From the NCBI GenBank assembly GCA_019244055.1, contig JAFATG010000208.1, positions 1 to 59,518 on the forward strand: a DNA stretch of 59,518 bases. Direction: 5' to 3'. The notes below the pieces were generated by a model, which saw only the letters and a list, made by a program, of their open reading frames with translations, had not been told where the DNA came from and made no database searches. The position numbers and the translations under genes are program-made. The stretch is from Acidobacteriaceae bacterium. GTDB taxonomy: Bacteria; Acidobacteriota; Terriglobia; Bryobacterales; Bryobacteraceae. Numbering within the stretch: the stretch's first letter is position 1; the number at the start of each line of letters is the position of its first letter. Positions 33,686-41,947 of the stretch are shown one piece after another.

Positions 33686-34759
33686 TTGTCGGCCCCCAAA
33701 AAGATCGTTCAGGTATTCGGCATAAAGCTAGTCGGAGTGGACGCTGAGAACGCTCACAAACTGCTGGCGTCTATTATCTTTGTCGCTTTTGTAATGTTGG
33801 TGGGTTGGGCACTGTGCTGGGTCGCCCATCACAACGCGTGGGACCACCGTAGCAAGCGTTTCGCGTTTTGGACTCATCAGGGCATCTCGATCGCGGTGGC
33901 GATCCTGACCATATTGGGATTGGCCTCGATATGGTTGACAATCCTGGCCGCTTGACAACGGCTGCCGGCATGGTCACCGCCGGCCTGGCATTCGCTTTAA
34001 CAGCGTGTAGTGACGGCCTTTGCCGGTTATCTGGTGATCTTGCGAGGCCGGACGTTTACCGTAGGCGACCGAATCACGATGGGAGGCATTCGTGGCGACG
34101 TCGTCGAGCTGACCTTCTTGCAGACCGTAATAATGGAAATGGGTCAGCCGGCAATTGGCGATACCGGTGACAACACTTGGGTTCAGGCGCGCCAGTACAC
34201 GGGAAGGATCGTGCGCGTCACGAACGGCGTGATATTCGAAGAGCCGGTCTACAACTACACGCGCGAATTTCCGTACATCTGGGAGGAGTTGCGGGTTCCT
34301 GTCCCTTACAACGCCGATCGGCACCGTGTGGAGCAGATTTTGCTCGATGCCGCCGCCCGGCACACAACTGATATCGCGACCCTCGGCGAAGAGGCGCTCG
34401 CCACGTTAGGGAAGCGCTATGTCATGAAGCGTTCCGAGCTGAAGCCGCAAACCTATTGGCGCCTGACCGATAACTGGCTTGAGATGACGGTCCGTTTTCT
34501 GGTTCCCGACTGGGGCATCCGGTCGATCAAAAGTGCCACGAGCCGGGAAATCGTGGATCAGCTCGATAAGGCAGGGATCGGAATTGCATCCGGCACATAC
34601 GAAGTCGTAGGGTTTCCGCCAGTCAAGGTCGAGATGGTCTCTGCCGTCGAGCCCGCCGGGGGACGGCAAACGATCACCTGCTTGAACAGCCGTTTTGGTC
34701 GGGGTTGTCGATCCGCTGATAATCAAAATATGTACTATCCTGAGCTTCGTTGTGGCTGA
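33686..34759 (+). pseudogene. MscS-family mechanosensitive channel broken by two compensating frameshifts
   Basis: The first part (33686-33955) encodes two membrane helices (LASIIFVAFVMLVGWALCWV and ISIAVAILTILGLASIW), then hits TGA. Between about 33936 and 34000 the family pore-helix residues (DNPGRLTTAAGMVTAGLAFAL) appear in another frame. From 34001 the original frame resumes with RVVTAFAGYLVILRGRTFTV and the cytoplasmic beta and alpha/beta domains to 34759. One T seems lost in GGTTGAC near 33935, where GGTTTGAC would restore the frame, and one A seems gained in TTTAACAG near 34000. The net frame change is zero. This may be a real lesion or two assembly errors. The TTG start at 33686 is a guess. 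The 3' end overlaps the convergent gene by 86 bases. Confidence 0.75.
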
Positions 34760-35504
34760 ACAGGTGGAGAACTTTAGCCTCGGCGTGCTCGGAAAAATGC
34801 GAGATTTGCCAGATTCCCTTTCCGACTGGCATCTTGTCCATCTCGAAGCGAGTTCCCGGTTCCACCTGGGCCATAAAGCCATAAATAGAAACGGGTTGGA
34901 TCACACGAGCCGTCACCCTCACCCACTGGTAAGTTTTCTGATCAATCCACAGTTGCCCGTTCATTCCCGTCAGTACCTGCGCATTTCTGTTCGGCGGTTT
35001 ATACCCAGGGAGCGGAGTGGCCTTCAGCAGCCACACAGTGAATCCTCGGAGCTTGTGCGTACCGGCTAATTGGAATTCGAATGCCTTGGTAAGCTCCGAG
35101 ATCATATCGGTGTCGCGCTTTTGTTCCTCGGTGTATTTTTCGATCCGTTGCCGACTTTGGTCTGCCGATTCCGCGCAACGTTGTGCCGTCACGTCCCGCT
35201 CCTTCTTGAGTTCCTGCTGTTTCTGGGCTTCCGCAAGCGGTTGACCATTCACTTCGATCAGCCGTTGGTACGGCGTCCCTGCGATCATCGTGACCTGATA
35301 AGTCTTCGTGCCGCTTCCATCTTTGTCCCGCTCCTTGTTGTTGTAGTAGGGCGCGGCCTGAAAATCGCGTCTATTCGCCTCAACTGACTTCTGAATGATT
35401 TCCTTTACGTTCGGCCGGGTCGCTTGCGCCACTACGGGCAAGCAGCAGACAACAAACACGGCAAAGTACAGGCAGACGTGACCGCTCGATGTGCGGATAT
35501 GCAT
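34674..35504 (-). CDS. Secreted hypothetical protein
   Basis: A 276-residue protein with a Sec signal peptide (VCLYFAVFVVCCLPVVAQ). The mature part begins RPNVKEIIQKSVEANRRDF, has a charged helical insert (QKQQELKKERDVTAQRCAES and following), and ends in beta-rich segments (GQLWIDQKTYQWVRVTARVI, GTRFEMDKMP). This layout, an N-terminal helix followed by a LolA-like half-barrel, recalls the 27084 protein. The function is unknown. Its 3' end overlaps the tail of the mechanosensitive channel gene. Confidence 0.7.
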   Translation of the reverse strand: MHIRTSSGHVCLYFAVFVVCCLPVVAQATRPNVKEIIQKSVEANRRDFQAAPYYNNKERDKDGSGTKTYQVTMIAGTPYQRLIEVNGQPLAEAQKQQELKKERDVTAQRCAESADQSRQRIEKYTEEQKRDTDMISELTKAFEFQLAGTHKLRGFTVWLLKATPLPGYKPPNRNAQVLTGMNGQLWIDQKTYQWVRVTARVIQPVSIYGFMAQVEPGTRFEMDKMPVGKGIWQISHFSEHAEAKVLHLFSHNEAQDSTYFDYQRIDNPDQNGCSSR

Positions 35505-35572
35505 TGTTAGCCGGAGGACTCTCCTGCAACTTAGATGCTAAGTACCTCGATAGTGAAACGGTTGAATTGCGC

Positions 35573-38500
35573 TCAATCCCGAGCTAACAAATAGTGCACG
35601 GTCGGCGTGACGATCAGCGATAACAGCATCGAGGCGAGAATACCCCCAATGACGGCGATCGCGAGCGGTTGTAGCATCTGAGAGCCGGCTCCGAGCGCCA
35701 GAGCCAGCGGAATCATTCCCGCCATGGCTGCAAGGGCCGTCATCATGATGGGCCGCAGCCGCCGCTCTCCCGCCTTGATCATCGCTTCTCGAGGAGACCA
35801 GCCTTCTGCACGATATTTCTGGTCCGCGTCCAGCAGCAGGATTCCGTTCTTAGCCACAATTCCGACCACCATGATCAGGCCCATAAAGGATGACAGATTA
35901 AACGTGGTTCCACTGAGGAGGAGAGCGAAGAAAACGCCGGAGGTTGAAAGCAGAGCCGACGAGAGGATGGCGACGGGCGCCGCAAAACCTCCAAATTCGA
36001 CCAGCAACACAATGAATACCAGAACGATCGCGGCACCCAGCACGAAAACCAGATCATGGAACGACTGCTGCTGCTGCGCATACAGCCCGCCGTAGACGAC
36101 ACGGATCGCGGAAGGTAGGTGTAACGCTGCCACCTTCCTTTGAACCAGCGCAATTCCGGTACCTAGGCTCACGCCTTCCAGGCGTGCCGTGACTGCAACG
36201 TAGCGTTGCAAATTTTCCCGGTGAACTTCCAATTGGCCGGGATTCTCGTCAACTGTCGCAAGCGTTCCCAGCGTCGCCACCTTTCCCGTGCCGCTGATCA
36301 GGATGGTGTTGCGAATGCTATCAAGGGATTCTCTCGTCGATTCCGGGAAGCGGACGCGAACCGTGTAGGCGCGGGCATTCATCACGATGGGGACAGTAGC
36401 CGGTTCGCCGGCAATGATCGCGCTGGTATCAAGTTCCAATTCCTGAGGCGTGAAGCCGGCGCGGGCAGCCGTGGTCTGATCCACGTTGAACGTAATCGCG
36501 GGTCCGCTGACGGTGTTCTCGATACCGTTCTTTATATCCTTTACCGATGGAATGGTCTTTATGGCATCCGCTACACGCGGCGCCCATTGCTGCAACAGTC
36601 CCACATTTTGGCTGAAGAGCTTAATCTCTACTGGATCAGGCGAACTTGTGAGATCTCCGATCTGATCCTGCAGAATCTGAGTGAAATCGGTATCGAGCTG
36701 CGGATACGCTTTGTTTACCCGCTCTCGAACATCCGCAATAATCTCCTCGATTCCGCGACTCCGGTGAGATTTCAGCCTGACGGAAATATCTCCTGTATTC
36801 GCCTCGGTTACGGTGGCGAAACCGAGCTGCAAGCCCGTGCGGCGGGACGTGTTGTCAACTTCCGGAATGGAACGCAGGATTTGTTCCACTCCGACAAGGA
36901 CGCGGTTAGTGTCTGTAAGAGATGCTCCGGCCGGCATCAAATAATCCAGCACGAAGCCTCCCTCGTCCATTGCCGGAAGCAGATCGCTGCCGAGCGATTT
37001 ATAGCAGAAATAGGAGACCAGTACAAGCAGCAGGCAAACACCCAGTAGGCCCCACGGATACCGCAGCGCTGTCTTGATCAGCCGCTCATAGATGCGAGTG
37101 ACGCGCCCCATAAAACCTGTTGTGGCTACTTCGGGATGTTCTTGGATCTGGTGGGGTGAGTGGACGAGTAAGAAGCTGAGCGCCGGTGTCCATGTCAGCG
37201 CTAGAGCTAACGACGTGAGTAGTGCCACCGCCACCGTGAGCGCCAGCGCGCGAAAGAAAACTCCAGTCACCCCGGAAATGGCGATCAGGGGGAGAAATAC
37301 AACGATAGGAGTAATTGTCGAGCCGACGAGCGGCTTCCGAATCTCTCCCAGTGCGCTGCGAATGGCTTGCGACCGGGTCTGGCCCGCATCGCGGTGCATC
37401 ACGATGTTTTCAACTACGACAATCGCGTCATCAATAACCAGCCCCACCGCAGCCGCCAGCCCGCCGAGCGTCATGAGGTTGAAGCTCTCGCCCAGCAACC
37501 GCAGCGCGATAAAGGTGACGGCTATGGTGGCCGGAATCACCAGTCCGGCCACAACAGAGGTTCCCCAATCTCGCAGAAAGACGACGAGAATTGCGGCAGC
37601 CAGAATAAGTCCGATCACAATGGCGTCACGCACGCTTTTGATTGAGGCACTGACCAGGTCCGACTGGTCGTAGAAGCTGCTGATATTGACATTTCCCGGC
37701 AGCGAGCGCTTCAACTGATCCATCTGTTTGTGGACTTCGTCTGCTACCGCGACCGTATTACTGTCGGGCTGGCGAAAGATGTTAAGCAGTACGGCAGATT
37801 GCCCCATCGCGGTAACGACTGTGTAAACCGGTTTGACTGATTGGCTCACAGTCGCCACATCCCGGATGTGGACCGGATTACCGGAACTCAGCGACTTTGC
37901 CACCATGCTGCCGATGTCCGATAAGTTTCCTGCCTGCCCACTTACAAGCGCGAGTACGAGCTGATGATTCCGTTGAATGAGGCCCGGGGAATCGATCAGA
38001 TTGCTCTTCGAAAATGCATCCAAAAGATTCGGTACGGTGATTTGAGATTCGACCAGCTTCTCCGGATCAGGTTGAATCAGAAATTCCGGCTGCTGGCCTC
38101 CCTGAACGACCACCATCGATACGCCGGGCAGGCGGTTGAGCTGTGGTTTCAGGTTGTACGTCGCCAGTTCCCAAAGCCTCGTCTGCGGCACTGATGAGGA
38201 GGTAAGGCTGTAGCCCATGATAGGGAAGGCAGCAAAAGTGAGTCGATTGACGGTGATCGTGGCGGTCGGAGGAAGCGTCGGCTGAACGCTCGCCACGGCG
38301 GCGTTCACATACTGCAGTGTGCGGAACATGTCCACGTTCCAGGTGAAAAATAAATCCACTTCGGCTTCGCCGCGGCTCGTATTCGATACGACGTGATCGA
38401 GCCCTGGCACGGAGTTCATCGCCTCCTCTATCGGACGCGTAACCGTGACCTGCATCTGCTCGATCGGCATTACGCCGTTGTCAATACCTACAACGATTCG

Positions 38501-38671
38501 CGGAAAGTTGGTGGCAGGAAAGACTGCGATCGGGATCGTAAACACGAGGTACACGCCGAACGCCGCCAGCGCAACGATGATGAAAATGATCGATTTTAGC
38601 TGTCGCCCGGTCCAGTGTTCGGTTTCCTCGCTTAGTACAGGAGGGGGCTCGATGGTAGCTGCCCTGCTCAT
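35573..38671 (-). CDS. RND-family efflux permease (inner-membrane pump)
   Basis: A 1032-residue AcrB-type proton-driven pump with the usual 12 helices and two large periplasmic loops. The fourth helix has the paired-Asp proton-relay motif GLVIDDAIVVVENI. Other repeats are visible: GVMPIEQMQVTVTRPIEEAM near the N-terminus, the DWGTSVVAGLVIPATIAVTF helix, and GIVAKNGILLLDADQKYRAEGW in the second half. It forms the third gene of tolC-adaptor-pump on the minus strand, overlapping the adaptor by an ATGA (38668-38671). It looks like the drug/solvent exporter type (HAE) more than a metal pump; I see no methionine-rich metal site. Confidence 0.93.
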   Translation of the reverse strand: MSRAATIEPPPVLSEETEHWTGRQLKSIIFIIVALAAFGVYLVFTIPIAVFPATNFPRIVVGIDNGVMPIEQMQVTVTRPIEEAMNSVPGLDHVVSNTSRGEAEVDLFFTWNVDMFRTLQYVNAAVASVQPTLPPTATITVNRLTFAAFPIMGYSLTSSSVPQTRLWELATYNLKPQLNRLPGVSMVVVQGGQQPEFLIQPDPEKLVESQITVPNLLDAFSKSNLIDSPGLIQRNHQLVLALVSGQAGNLSDIGSMVAKSLSSGNPVHIRDVATVSQSVKPVYTVVTAMGQSAVLLNIFRQPDSNTVAVADEVHKQMDQLKRSLPGNVNISSFYDQSDLVSASIKSVRDAIVIGLILAAAILVVFLRDWGTSVVAGLVIPATIAVTFIALRLLGESFNLMTLGGLAAAVGLVIDDAIVVVENIVMHRDAGQTRSQAIRSALGEIRKPLVGSTITPIVVFLPLIAISGVTGVFFRALALTVAVALLTSLALALTWTPALSFLLVHSPHQIQEHPEVATTGFMGRVTRIYERLIKTALRYPWGLLGVCLLLVLVSYFCYKSLGSDLLPAMDEGGFVLDYLMPAGASLTDTNRVLVGVEQILRSIPEVDNTSRRTGLQLGFATVTEANTGDISVRLKSHRSRGIEEIIADVRERVNKAYPQLDTDFTQILQDQIGDLTSSPDPVEIKLFSQNVGLLQQWAPRVADAIKTIPSVKDIKNGIENTVSGPAITFNVDQTTAARAGFTPQELELDTSAIIAGEPATVPIVMNARAYTVRVRFPESTRESLDSIRNTILISGTGKVATLGTLATVDENPGQLEVHRENLQRYVAVTARLEGVSLGTGIALVQRKVAALHLPSAIRVVYGGLYAQQQQSFHDLVFVLGAAIVLVFIVLLVEFGGFAAPVAILSSALLSTSGVFFALLLSGTTFNLSSFMGLIMVVGIVAKNGILLLDADQKYRAEGWSPREAMIKAGERRLRPIMMTALAAMAGMIPLALALGAGSQMLQPLAIAVIGGILASMLLSLIVTPTVHYLLARD

Positions 38672-39957
38672 TTTTGATCCTTCGCGCCGCTGTCGGCGTT
38701 ACCGCTCTTACCGCCGGCCTCGTCCGCGCCGGGTTTCGTGATCTGGATCTTCGATTTATCGTCGAGACCCAGGCCGCCCTGCACAATTACCTGTTCCCCC
38801 CGTTTGACTCCGTTCAGAATCTGGACGTTATCGCCTTCCCGTACTCCCGTGGTGACTTTGCTTTCGTGCGCCAGGCCGTCGGAGCCCGCGATCATGACTT
38901 TCTCGCCACCCTCGTCTGATGAAAGTAGCGCCGCAGTTGGCACAATTACCGCGTTCTGAATCTCGCCGACATTGATCGAAATCTGAACCGTAACGCCGGG
39001 TTTGAGCTTCTCGCCGGGATTCGGGGCTTGCACCCACACCTCAACCGTCGTTGTATTGGGATCGACCGCTGGACTTACAACCGTAACTTTGCCGCTCAAC
39101 TGGGCGCCGGGCCCGATAATGTTGGCGGGGCGGCCCACGGTTATGGATGAGGCTTCATGCACCGGCACATTGGCTCTGGCAACCACCTGCGAAATGTCTA
39201 CGATCGAAAATAGCGCCGATCCCGCGCTCGCCATCTCGCCGACGTAGAGCGGCCGGTCTGCTATTACGCCTGTAATCGGACTTCGCACTTCCGAGTAGCC
39301 GACCTGCGCCGCGGCACTGGCGTAGTGAGCTTTGGCGGCATCCATCTGCGCTTGTGCGCCCTTCAGTTGTTGGGCTCGCCCGATCGTCTGAAGCGATGTC
39401 AAATGCTGTTGCGCTGTATCGAACTGGGCTTGGGCCTGAGCGAGAGAGACTCTGGCGTCGTCCACCAGCTTCCGGGCCAGAGCGCCCTCTCGATATAATT
39501 GCTGCCGGCTGTCGTACACCTTTTGAGCGGCATCGAGTGCCTGGCGGGACGACGCGACATCAGACTGCGCCTTAGTAAGATCTTCGGGCATTGTGGCAGC
39601 CTTAGTGTTTTCGTAGCTGGCCTGCGCCTGCTCGTACAGTTGTTTGCTCTCATCCGCCGAAGCGCGTAAATCGCGATCTTCCAGCGCAGCCAATAGCTGC
39701 CCCTCGCGGACGTGGTCGCCTCGCTGGGCGAAGAACTTCTGAACCGGCGCGCTGATCTTCGGATTGATGTTGGCCTGGTGGACCGGGTAGAGGATCGCCT
39801 CCACCGTAACGGTATGTGCAATGCTCCCCTGTTCGGCAGTCGCGACCTGGACGGGGGTTTCCGTTTTCGCTTCGGCAGCGTTCTCGTCAGCCGCTTTCTT
39901 CCCGCAGGCCCCCAGGACCAGGCACGACACGGCGACGCATATCTGAATGGTTCGCAT
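38668..39957 (-). CDS. RND periplasmic adaptor (membrane fusion lipoprotein)
   Basis: A 429-residue adaptor of the AcrA/MdtA type. The signal peptide ends in the lipobox LVLGAC (Cys18), so it is a lipoprotein. Order of domains: lipoyl-like half (GSIAHTVTVEAILYPVHQAN, SAPVQKFFAQRGDHVREGQ), a long alpha-hairpin (about 100-215, ending GAQAQMDAAKAHYASAA), second lipoyl half (VRSPITGVIADRPLYVGEMA) and beta-barrel (VVSPAVDPNTTTVEVWVQ). It links the pump to TolC across the periplasm. It lies three bases after tolC. Confidence 0.93.
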   Translation of the reverse strand: MRTIQICVAVSCLVLGACGKKAADENAAEAKTETPVQVATAEQGSIAHTVTVEAILYPVHQANINPKISAPVQKFFAQRGDHVREGQLLAALEDRDLRASADESKQLYEQAQASYENTKAATMPEDLTKAQSDVASSRQALDAAQKVYDSRQQLYREGALARKLVDDARVSLAQAQAQFDTAQQHLTSLQTIGRAQQLKGAQAQMDAAKAHYASAAAQVGYSEVRSPITGVIADRPLYVGEMASAGSALFSIVDISQVVARANVPVHEASSITVGRPANIIGPGAQLSGKVTVVSPAVDPNTTTVEVWVQAPNPGEKLKPGVTVQISINVGEIQNAVIVPTAALLSSDEGGEKVMIAGSDGLAHESKVTTGVREGDNVQILNGVKRGEQVIVQGGLGLDDKSKIQITKPGADEAGGKSGNADSGAKDQK

Positions 39958-39960
39958 GAC

Positions 39961-41331
39961 TCAGAAAGTTCCTGTCAAAGTTCGCAAGGCGGCAAGCGCC
40001 ACGCGGTATCTAAGCAGCCCGTCATCATATGCATTGCGCGCCTGGCTTGCAGTGGTTTGCGCATCCACCACCTCCAGTGAGGTCGCTTCCCCCGCTTGAT
40101 AGCGAATAATCGTCAGGCGTAAGCTCTCCGCCGACAAGTCCGACGAGGATCGCAACGACTCTACTTGCGATAACGCAGTCTGCGCCTCCTGATAGCTCGC
40201 CGCCAGCTCTGCTTGTAACTGTTTCTGAGCAAGTGAAAGGTCGATCTCGGCCTGGCGCTCTCGCATCGAAGCCTGCTTCACCTTACTACGAATCGAACCC
40301 CAATCCCAGAGAGGTATGTTGAGCGTTGCCGACGCGGAATACCCGAGGTTTTGGCGGAAGGGCACCTGAATCGCCGGAAAGGTGCTGCGGCCGGTCGCAA
40401 AGGTTGGGTAGGTTGTTCGCGCTGCAAACTGATTCGCATCGATGCCGTAGAATACGTCGAGTCCAAATGATGGCAAATAGGCGTACTTTGCGACGCTCAC
40501 ACCAGCCCGCGCTTCACTAACCCCCGCCTGCGCTGCGCGGAGGTCTGGACTCTTGTTATACGCCAGCCCAGCAGCCTCCGCAAGGCTTGGCAACACCGGA
40601 AGTTGCGACATATCGTCGACAATCGAGTAGTCCGAGCGTAGCGTAGGGAAAATCAGCACCGCCAGGGCATTCTTCGCCTTTTCGACCGCGAGATGTGCAT
40701 CCTGAAGATCACGCTCCCGCTGCTGAACCTGAATCTGCGCCTTGATCACGTCCGCGTGAGCAGCCTCGCCGCCGCGTTCTTGTTTCTGAGTAATGTCGAG
40801 GAAATGTTCGGCTTCGGAAAGACTCCTTTCTGCGTTTCTCACTTTTCGCAGCGCATTCGCAATTCCGTAGTAGTCTTGGACCACGGTGGCGTTCAGGCCT
40901 CGGACTGCAATATCGCTCTTCGCTTGCGCAACGGCCTCCGCTGCCTGTGCCTGCCGGATCTCCCCGCGTCGGAAGAGTGAAAACAAATCTGCGTGTCCGA
41001 TGATCTGCTCGTTATATACATGTACGCCGTCGTTGGCGACGAACACTCCCGAAGGAGTGCCATTCCCTTCGGTGTAAATGAACTGATTCAAACCGTTGGC
41101 GGTTGGAAGCTTGGATGCTTTAGCCTGCTTCAGGTCTTCCCTCGCGAGTTGCAAAGCTATGTTTGCTGTCTCTACCTGCGCTCCATACTTCTTGGCGCGC
41201 TCGAGCGCGTCTTGGAGTGTGATCGTTAGCGCGGTCTCCGCCGCATTTTGACTCTCAGCTTGAACAAAGGAAGCGTTCAACAGGATAAGAAATGAAAGAG
41301 CAATGGCCTTTCTGCGCAATGTCAGCTCCAC
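39961..41331 (-). CDS. TolC-family outer-membrane efflux protein
   Basis: A 456-residue outer-membrane factor with a signal peptide (ALSFLILLNASFVQA). Two repeats of the TolC coiled-coil pattern are present (TITLQDALERAKKYGAQVET near the start; AEAAGLAYNKSPDLRAAQAG in the middle), with long Gln/Ala-rich helices up to the C-terminus (YQAGEATSLEVVDAQTTASQ). It forms the exit duct of the efflux system and is the first gene of the operon. The divergent cytochrome c gene begins only 34 bases away, so the two promoters must overlap or lie within the genes. Confidence 0.92.
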   Translation of the reverse strand: MELTLRRKAIALSFLILLNASFVQAESQNAAETALTITLQDALERAKKYGAQVETANIALQLAREDLKQAKASKLPTANGLNQFIYTEGNGTPSGVFVANDGVHVYNEQIIGHADLFSLFRRGEIRQAQAAEAVAQAKSDIAVRGLNATVVQDYYGIANALRKVRNAERSLSEAEHFLDITQKQERGGEAAHADVIKAQIQVQQRERDLQDAHLAVEKAKNALAVLIFPTLRSDYSIVDDMSQLPVLPSLAEAAGLAYNKSPDLRAAQAGVSEARAGVSVAKYAYLPSFGLDVFYGIDANQFAARTTYPTFATGRSTFPAIQVPFRQNLGYSASATLNIPLWDWGSIRSKVKQASMRERQAEIDLSLAQKQLQAELAASYQEAQTALSQVESLRSSSDLSAESLRLTIIRYQAGEATSLEVVDAQTTASQARNAYDDGLLRYRVALAALRTLTGTF

Positions 41332-41365
41332 TTGAATCAGCGTAACGTTAGTACCCTTGAAAGGT

Positions 41366-41890
41366 ATGAGGTTCCTTTACGGCGTGATTCTCGGGATTGT
41401 GCTGGTCTTTGTGGCGGCCTATTGCTATTTCCGGTTCGGGCTTGCCCCGGTGGCCGTCAAAGCTCCGCCAATGCCGTTCGAAAAAACCTACGCAAACATG
41501 GCCCTTCACGCAGCGATCCAAAAGGGCGCGCCCAGGAACGCGCCATTTCAGCCCGTCGAAGCAGATTTTCAGACAGGAGCTCGGCTTTATCGGGAACATT
41601 GCGCCGTTTGTCATGCGCTCCCGGACGGAGTCAGAACGGCCGTTAGCGGAGGCGAGTTTCCCAAACCGCCTCTGCTGCTCAAGGGCAAGGGCGTTACGGA
41701 CGATCCTCCTGGAGAAACCTATTGGAAGATTCAAAACGGCATCCGCATGACCGGAATGCCGGGTTTCAGCGATGCGCTCTCAGATCGCCAGATGTGGGAC
41801 ATAGCATTTCTATGTGCTCAGGCCGACAAATTGCCCGCGAGCGCGCAAACCATTCTGAATCAGCCATACAAGCCTGATACGGGCATGTGA
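41366..41890 (+). CDS. Membrane-anchored monoheme cytochrome c
   Basis: A 174-residue class-I cytochrome c. An uncleaved N-terminal helix (FLYGVILGIVLVFVAAYCYF) anchors it, with the heme domain in the periplasm: CAVCH near the middle, then a likely axial Met in GIRMTGMPGFSD. It lies 57 bases upstream of the formate dehydrogenase genes in the same direction, so it could carry electrons from the dehydrogenase. The ATG at 41366 is used; a TTG nine bases earlier is possible and neither has a good Shine-Dalgarno. Confidence 0.85.
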   Translation: MRFLYGVILGIVLVFVAAYCYFRFGLAPVAVKAPPMPFEKTYANMALHAAIQKGAPRNAPFQPVEADFQTGARLYREHCAVCHALPDGVRTAVSGGEFPKPPLLLKGKGVTDDPPGETYWKIQNGIRMTGMPGFSDALSDRQMWDIAFLCAQADKLPASAQTILNQPYKPDTGM

Positions 41891-41947
41891 AATCGCCCTC
41901 GCAATTTGACGGATGTTATGTTCAGGCCCTGTCGCATCTAGGATGTG

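Noticed and set aside
34010-34759. Independent soluble protein from the second half of the channel gene
   Set aside because: The sequence is the middle and C-terminal part of MscS, and the missing pore helix is present just upstream in another frame.
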